9,549 nt of DNA from Candidatus Pelagibacter sp. (lineage in GTDB: Bacteria > Pseudomonadota > Alphaproteobacteria > Pelagibacterales > Pelagibacteraceae), in NCBI GenBank assembly GCA_028226735.1, contig JAOIYV010000020.1, forward strand, positions 1 to 9,549. Reading direction: 5' to 3'. The notes under the pieces were generated by a model that saw only the letters and a list, made by a program, of their open reading frames with translations, searched no databases and was not told the origin of the DNA. Both the position numbers and the translations under genes were made by a program. Shown piece after piece: positions 6,269 through 9,549 of the stretch; the first letter of the stretch is position 1; every line of letters starts with the position of its first letter.

Positions 6269-7365
6269 TAAATCGCTATCCTTCCAGGCAAAATGGCAAA
6301 AATGTAAAGAGTTAAAATGATTATGGGTAAATAAATTTTACTTCCTTTACTAAAAAAAATAAAAATATATTTCTTTAATAAATTTTTTCTTGTTTTTTTA
6401 TTTTCCACAAAAGGACTTAGTGGTTTTGCAAGATAATATATAATTGGGATAATATATAAAAAATGAAGAATGAAATGTGGATATATAAAATATTCGTGAT
6501 TTTGATAACTAATGTTATATTTTGCAAGATAGAATGAAATTATAAGATCTGATAACATTAACACATATATGGGGGTAAATTTAATTAAGATTTCATAAAA
6601 ATCGATTTTATAAAAATAATAAATCAATAAAATAGATATTATTGGTACAACAAAGTAAAATAAAAAATACCCTAGTGTGAAGTTATAAATATTATTTACA
6701 TTACTGCCATCAATTAAAATAAAACTTTTAAAAAGATAAAAATACAATATATAAAATAACAAATTAAAAGTTCCTACTCCTAAAGCCCTAGTTAAAGACA
6801 CATTTAATCTATAAATTCTTATTGAGGAATAAATAGTCCAAAATAATAACCCTATAATTGATCCACTAAAACTAATCCATGAAAAACATGACCATAAAAC
6901 GGTTACTAAAACTACATGAGTTAGTTTAAATCTTTGTAATTTTAAACATATCCATGTCAAAAATAAAAATATGAAAAGAGAGAATGTTATATTTGGATGA
7001 TCTAAAAGTATTATATTTTTAGAAGAAATAGTTTTTATAGAGTCATAGCTAAAAATTAAATCATAAATAAATTGTTTAAAATCATATTCTACGTAAGAAA
7101 AGACTGATACAGCTGAAATTGATGTTGCCCACAATAAGTTTAGATATTTCAAAAGTATTATTTGTAAAAAAATGAAAACTAAACTTGGCAAAATAACAAA
7201 TGTAAAAAATAGATATATTCCCTGGAAAGAATGGCTTAAAAATTCTGTCAAAAAATAATTTTGTCCTTTTAGGGTTTGAAAATTTAATAAATACAAAATA
7301 AAAAATACAAGAATGGTTATTAGACCTGAAAAAATAACATTTTTGTTTTCCTGGTAATTAATCAT
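6268..7365 (-). CDS. Polytopic membrane protein of unknown function
   Basis: A 365-residue protein that I do not recognise. It is dominated by hydrophobic segments, with roughly ten or eleven transmembrane helices at about 10-29, 47-72, 76-92, 124-142, 149-165, 168-184, 198-217, 228-252, 262-282, 294-313 and 344-360. Charged loops include 93-123, ending in LDHPN (121-125), and a basic stretch KKTRKNLLKK (323-332). There is no signal peptidase site and no conserved enzyme motif that I can name. Its position as first gene of a polysaccharide-type operon would suit a glycan polymerase, flippase or GT-C-like transferase. The length is short for a Wzx flippase (usually over 400), and no family signature supports any of these roles. 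The start ATG is the first after the divergent promoter region and has only an A-rich leader. The stop overlaps the next start by 1 nt. Confidence 0.8.
   Translation of the reverse strand: MINYQENKNVIFSGLITILVFFILYLLNFQTLKGQNYFLTEFLSHSFQGIYLFFTFVILPSLVFIFLQIILLKYLNLLWATSISAVSVFSYVEYDFKQFIYDLIFSYDSIKTISSKNIILLDHPNITFSLFIFLFLTWICLKLQRFKLTHVVLVTVLWSCFSWISFSGSIIGLLFWTIYSSIRIYRLNVSLTRALGVGTFNLLFYILYFYLFKSFILIDGSNVNNIYNFTLGYFLFYFVVPIISILLIYYFYKIDFYEILIKFTPIYVLMLSDLIISFYLAKYNISYQNHEYFIYPHFILHFLYIIPIIYYLAKPLSPFVENKKTRKNLLKKYIFIFFSKGSKIYLPIIILTLYIFAILPGRIAI
6279..6285 (-). promoter_or_regulatory. Ribosome binding site of the first MDR dehydrogenase
   Basis: The minus strand reads GGAAGGA, 10 nt before ATG 6268-6266, inside the last codons of the membrane-protein gene. 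It stands out because most starts in this window have no recognisable Shine-Dalgarno sequence. It supports the 6268 start and suggests independent initiation within the operon. Confidence 0.55.
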
Positions 7366-7399
7366 CTTTTTTAATTCTAGTTAGGTTTTTATCAAAAGA

Positions 7400-7405
7400 T
7401 ATAAT
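7400..7405 (+). promoter_or_regulatory. Putative -10 element for the phosphodiesterase gene
   Basis: The plus strand reads TATAAT, an exact sigma-70 -10 consensus, in the 77-nt intergenic region. It would place the transcription start near 7412 and give a leader of about 31 nt before ATG 7443. No convincing -35 hexamer is found at 16-18 nt upstream. Chance matches are common in DNA this AT-rich, but this is the only gap large enough for a promoter between the two divergent genes. Confidence 0.4.
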
Positions 7406-7411
7406 ACTATA
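7401..7411 (-). promoter_or_regulatory. Putative -10 element for the long minus-strand operon
   Basis: On the minus strand TATAGT (7411-7406) and TATTAT (7406-7401) each match the -10 consensus at five of six positions. TATTAT has a weak -35-like TTTATG (7429-7424) 17 nt upstream. Transcription from it would begin near 7394, about 29 nt before ATG 7365. The element overlaps the plus-strand -10, so the two directions may compete. Confidence 0.35.
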
Positions 7412-7442
7412 AAATAACATTTACATAAAAAAATCTTAAATA

Positions 7443-8036
7443 ATGGAAATTATTGTTCATAGAGTAAATAATTCATCTAAATTACATAAAATTCCAAAAA
7501 ATTATGGAATTGAAATTGATGTAAGAGATTATAAAACAAAATTGATTCTAAGCCATGATCCATTCAAGAGTGGTGAATCTCTTGAGCAATTTCTAAAAAA
7601 ATATAATCATGGTACGTTGATATTGAATATTAAATCTGAATTTATTGAAGCTAGCGCTATTAAACTATTAAAAAAATTTAATATTAAAAGATATTTTTTT
7701 TTAGACTCCTCATATCCATCTATTATCAATATGGCTCAAAAAAAAATCAAAAAATTTGCAATACGAGTATCTGACTATGAATCGTTTGAAAATATTTACA
7801 AAATCCATCCAAATTGTAAATGGATATGGCTAGAAATATTTAAAAATTTAAATTTAAAAAAAAGAGATATCAAATTTATCGAAAATAATAATATTAAAGT
7901 TTGCCTTGTTTCACCTGAATTACACAACAAAAAAAATCATATAGCACGTGTTAAAAAGTTTATTAAAAATAATAAAATTAAAATTTCTGCTGTTTGTGTT
8001 AAATATCATTTTATTAAATATTGGAAGACAAATTAA
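7443..8036 (+). CDS. Small PLC/GDPD-like phosphodiesterase
   Basis: A 197-residue protein that looks like a short glycerophosphodiester-phosphodiesterase-type TIM barrel. The N-terminus has the expected catalytic set: His6-Arg7 (VHRVN), Glu24 and Asp26 (GIEIDVRD) and His38-Asp39 (LSHDPF). LNIKSE (61-66) follows at the place of the family's Lys-containing strand. No signal peptide or membrane segment is seen, so it should be cytoplasmic. Family members usually have 240-300 residues, but short versions of about 200 occur in LPS and capsule loci. It may hydrolyse or process a phosphodiester such as a polyol-phosphate linkage. It is the only plus-strand gene. It diverges from the eight-gene unit and converges on the GMC gene with an 8-nt gap. 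ATG 7443 is the first start after an in-frame stop at 7437-7439. The second half has no motif I can identify, so substrate and activity are unproven. Confidence 0.78.
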   Translation: MEIIVHRVNNSSKLHKIPKNYGIEIDVRDYKTKLILSHDPFKSGESLEQFLKKYNHGTLILNIKSEFIEASAIKLLKKFNIKRYFFLDSSYPSIINMAQKKIKKFAIRVSDYESFENIYKIHPNCKWIWLEIFKNLNLKKRDIKFIENNNIKVCLVSPELHNKKNHIARVKKFIKNNKIKISAVCVKYHFIKYWKTN

Positions 8037-8050
8037 AAAAGTAGTTAATT
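8031..8050. terminator. Weak AT-only dyad between convergent genes
   Basis: AATTAA (8031-8036) and TTAATT (8045-8050) form a 6-bp stem around an 8-nt loop. The dyad lies across the stop codons of the two convergent genes and is flanked by T/A runs. It could act as a bidirectional terminator, but an all-AT stem this short is weak and might be chance. Confidence 0.25.
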
Positions 8051-9520
8051 TTCTTTTAAATTTTTTGCAATAAACTTTGCAAAAGCCATTATGCTGGCCT
8101 GAGGACTTTCCCCCGTATTTCCTGGTAATATACTGGCATCATTTATGTATATATTTTTATAACCATTTACTTTTCCATGATGATTGGTATGAAATTTTGA
8201 ATCATTTCCAGGCCTCATACTGCTCATACCATGAACAGAGACTAAATGTAATTTTTTGGGATTAAAATTTTCAGAAAGATGATTAGAGTCTTTAATGTTC
8301 CTAATTGGTAGAGAATTCTCTATTGGATATAAAATATGATCCACATCTTCATTAAGAAAGAAATTAGCAGTCCTTTGAATCCCTTTTTTAATTTCATAAT
8401 TATCTTTTTGGTTATATTCGTAGCTAACGATTGGGCTATTTAAAAGATTCCTTATATTGCCTGTAGAGTTTGATTTTATCTGATAAATGAACATTGCATA
8501 ATTTTTATTGTTTAAATAAATATCCTTTTTTATATCATCACTAAAATGACTACTTGTTGCCATCATATATGATAATTCTGAGTTTGCCGCTGAAAGTAAA
8601 GCACCATCTTTTTCAAATTCTCTCATAAAGAAAATGCTTACTGGTAGGTCAGGATTAAATTCATTACTAGTATTAAAATTTATCTCCTTTTTAAATTTTA
8701 CTAAAATTTTAAAATTTAAATGGAATTCAAAGTCTTTAACTTTGCTATCAAATTTAATCAATCTATTTTTTAAAAGTAAATGTGGAGTATTTATTGGACC
8801 ACAATTTATAAATAAGTTTTTAAATTTAAAATTATATATTTTTTTATTTACTTTATTTATCGCTTTAATAGATTTTGCATAACCATTTTGAACTATTATT
8901 TTTTCTACTTTGCAATCATGAATAATATCAATTTTATTTTTCAATAAATGTTTATGATAAGAATTGTTCATGGTTTGTTTTTCAGCCCCAACCTCACCAG
9001 TTGAAAACCTTTCACATTTTTCTATTTTCCAATTTATTTTATTGGATCTATCTAATAAATATTTTGAGTCTCCATCACTATGTGTTAATTCTTCAACATT
9101 AACTTTTAATTCATTCTTAATCTCACTTAACAATTTTTGAAAATCTTTGTACTCTAAAATTGTTTTACCTTGTTTTATCCATTCGTTAAAAATCCATTCA
9201 GGTGTGTTTGAAAAATATCCTGCATTCACATATGTTGAACCACCTACACAGGATCCTTGACCATAACCAATTAAAGGTCCACCATTTGATGATAGAATAG
9301 GTGTTGCACCATTATTTCTGTAATAATTAACTATGCTTTTGCCGATATTCAATTTTTTGTTTTCAGCTATATTCGGTCCTTCTTCAAGAATTATTGAACG
9401 TTTTCCACTTTTTAATAACTCATAAGCAATTGTTGATCCCCCTGCACCAGATCCAATAATTAAATTATCTTCTTCTATAGTTTTTTGATCATCGAGTAAT
9501 TCTAAGTTAATTAATGACAT
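8045..9520 (-). CDS. GMC-family FAD-dependent oxidoreductase
   Basis: A 491-residue flavoenzyme. The N-terminal FAD fold has IIGSGAGGS (21-29; Gly23, Gly25, Gly28) and the ribose-binding acidic pair ILEEG (44-48). The GMC flavin-contact segment is GQGSCVGGSTYVNAG (87-101). NCGPINTP (239-246) is the second FAD motif. The C-terminal block holds the probable catalytic His430 (HGMSSMRPG), then GKVNGYKNIYINDASILPG (449-467) and ESPQASIM. It is expected to oxidise an alcohol, sugar or polyol, passing electrons to oxygen or a carrier. There is no signal peptide. The usual GxNP before the last helix reads GESP, so Ser472 sits where many relatives have the second catalytic Asn/His. ATG 9520 follows an in-frame TAA at 9526-9524, and no ribosome site or promoter is recognisable in the remaining 29 nt. 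It converges on the phosphodiesterase gene. Family is certain; substrate unknown. Confidence 0.9.
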   Translation of the reverse strand: MSLINLELLDDQKTIEEDNLIIGSGAGGSTIAYELLKSGKRSIILEEGPNIAENKKLNIGKSIVNYYRNNGATPILSSNGGPLIGYGQGSCVGGSTYVNAGYFSNTPEWIFNEWIKQGKTILEYKDFQKLLSEIKNELKVNVEELTHSDGDSKYLLDRSNKINWKIEKCERFSTGEVGAEKQTMNNSYHKHLLKNKIDIIHDCKVEKIIVQNGYAKSIKAINKVNKKIYNFKFKNLFINCGPINTPHLLLKNRLIKFDSKVKDFEFHLNFKILVKFKKEINFNTSNEFNPDLPVSIFFMREFEKDGALLSAANSELSYMMATSSHFSDDIKKDIYLNNKNYAMFIYQIKSNSTGNIRNLLNSPIVSYEYNQKDNYEIKKGIQRTANFFLNEDVDHILYPIENSLPIRNIKDSNHLSENFNPKKLHLVSVHGMSSMRPGNDSKFHTNHHGKVNGYKNIYINDASILPGNTGESPQASIMAFAKFIAKNLKEN

Positions 9521-9549
9521 AAATTACTGAACATGAAGCAATAAATTTG

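Noticed and set aside
8077..8265. 62-codon plus-strand open frame
   Set aside because: It is antisense to the conserved C-terminal GMC block and has no independent support.
8634..8882. 82-codon plus-strand open frame with hydrophobic residues
   Set aside because: It lies within the GMC gene on the opposite strand; the apparent hydrophobicity comes from reading Lys/Asn-rich codons in reverse.
9521..9549. Possible end of another minus-strand gene upstream of the GMC gene
   Set aside because: The frame ending at TAA 9526-9524 is open for only a few codons before the window edge, so it cannot be told from chance.
1..9549. CRISPR array, tRNA, rRNA, insertion sequence or attachment site
   Set aside because: No spaced direct repeats, cloverleaf-like sequence, transposase motifs or terminal repeats were found on reading both strands.

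Overview
The window is very AT-rich, with many homopolymeric A/T tracts, Lys/Asn/Ile/Phe-rich proteins, almost no intergenic space and few Shine-Dalgarno sequences. This style fits a streamlined marine alphaproteobacterium of the SAR11/Pelagibacterales type, and specifically one of its variable surface-polysaccharide islands. The assignment is inferred from composition and gene style; the window contains no phylogenetic marker gene.

Layout. Minus-strand genes fill 1-7365 and are packed end to end, with overlaps of 8, 4, 4 and 1 nt and gaps of 13, 3 and 1 nt. In transcription order they are: an unrecognised polytopic membrane protein; a sorbitol-dehydrogenase-like MDR enzyme without a structural zinc lobe; a ribulose-phosphate 3-epimerase-family enzyme with AlsE-like features; a TIM-barrel epimerase resembling EryC (D-erythrulose-1-phosphate 3-epimerase); a 508-residue protein made of two tandem nucleotidyltransferase domains; a second, zinc-complete, GatD-like MDR polyol(-phosphate) dehydrogenase; a family 2 glycosyltransferase; and the N-terminus of a GT-C-like membrane glycosyltransferase that runs off the left edge. 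A 77-nt divergent promoter region (7366-7442) separates this unit from one plus-strand gene for a small PLC/GDPD-like phosphodiesterase. That gene converges on a minus-strand GMC-family flavin oxidoreductase whose start lies near the right edge.

How the genes may work together (inference). Two ketose-phosphate C3-epimerases and two polyol dehydrogenases next to a nucleotidyltransferase could make an alditol phosphate and activate it as an NDP-alditol. The logic would parallel TarJ/TarI CDP-ribitol synthesis. The GT2 and GT-C enzymes would build a polyprenol-linked glycan, and the phosphodiesterase could act on phosphodiester linkages. No alditol kinase, transporter or polyol-phosphate polymerase is visible here, so the pathway is a hypothesis. 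There are no RNA genes, insertion sequences, CRISPR arrays or intergenic stretches over 77 nt.
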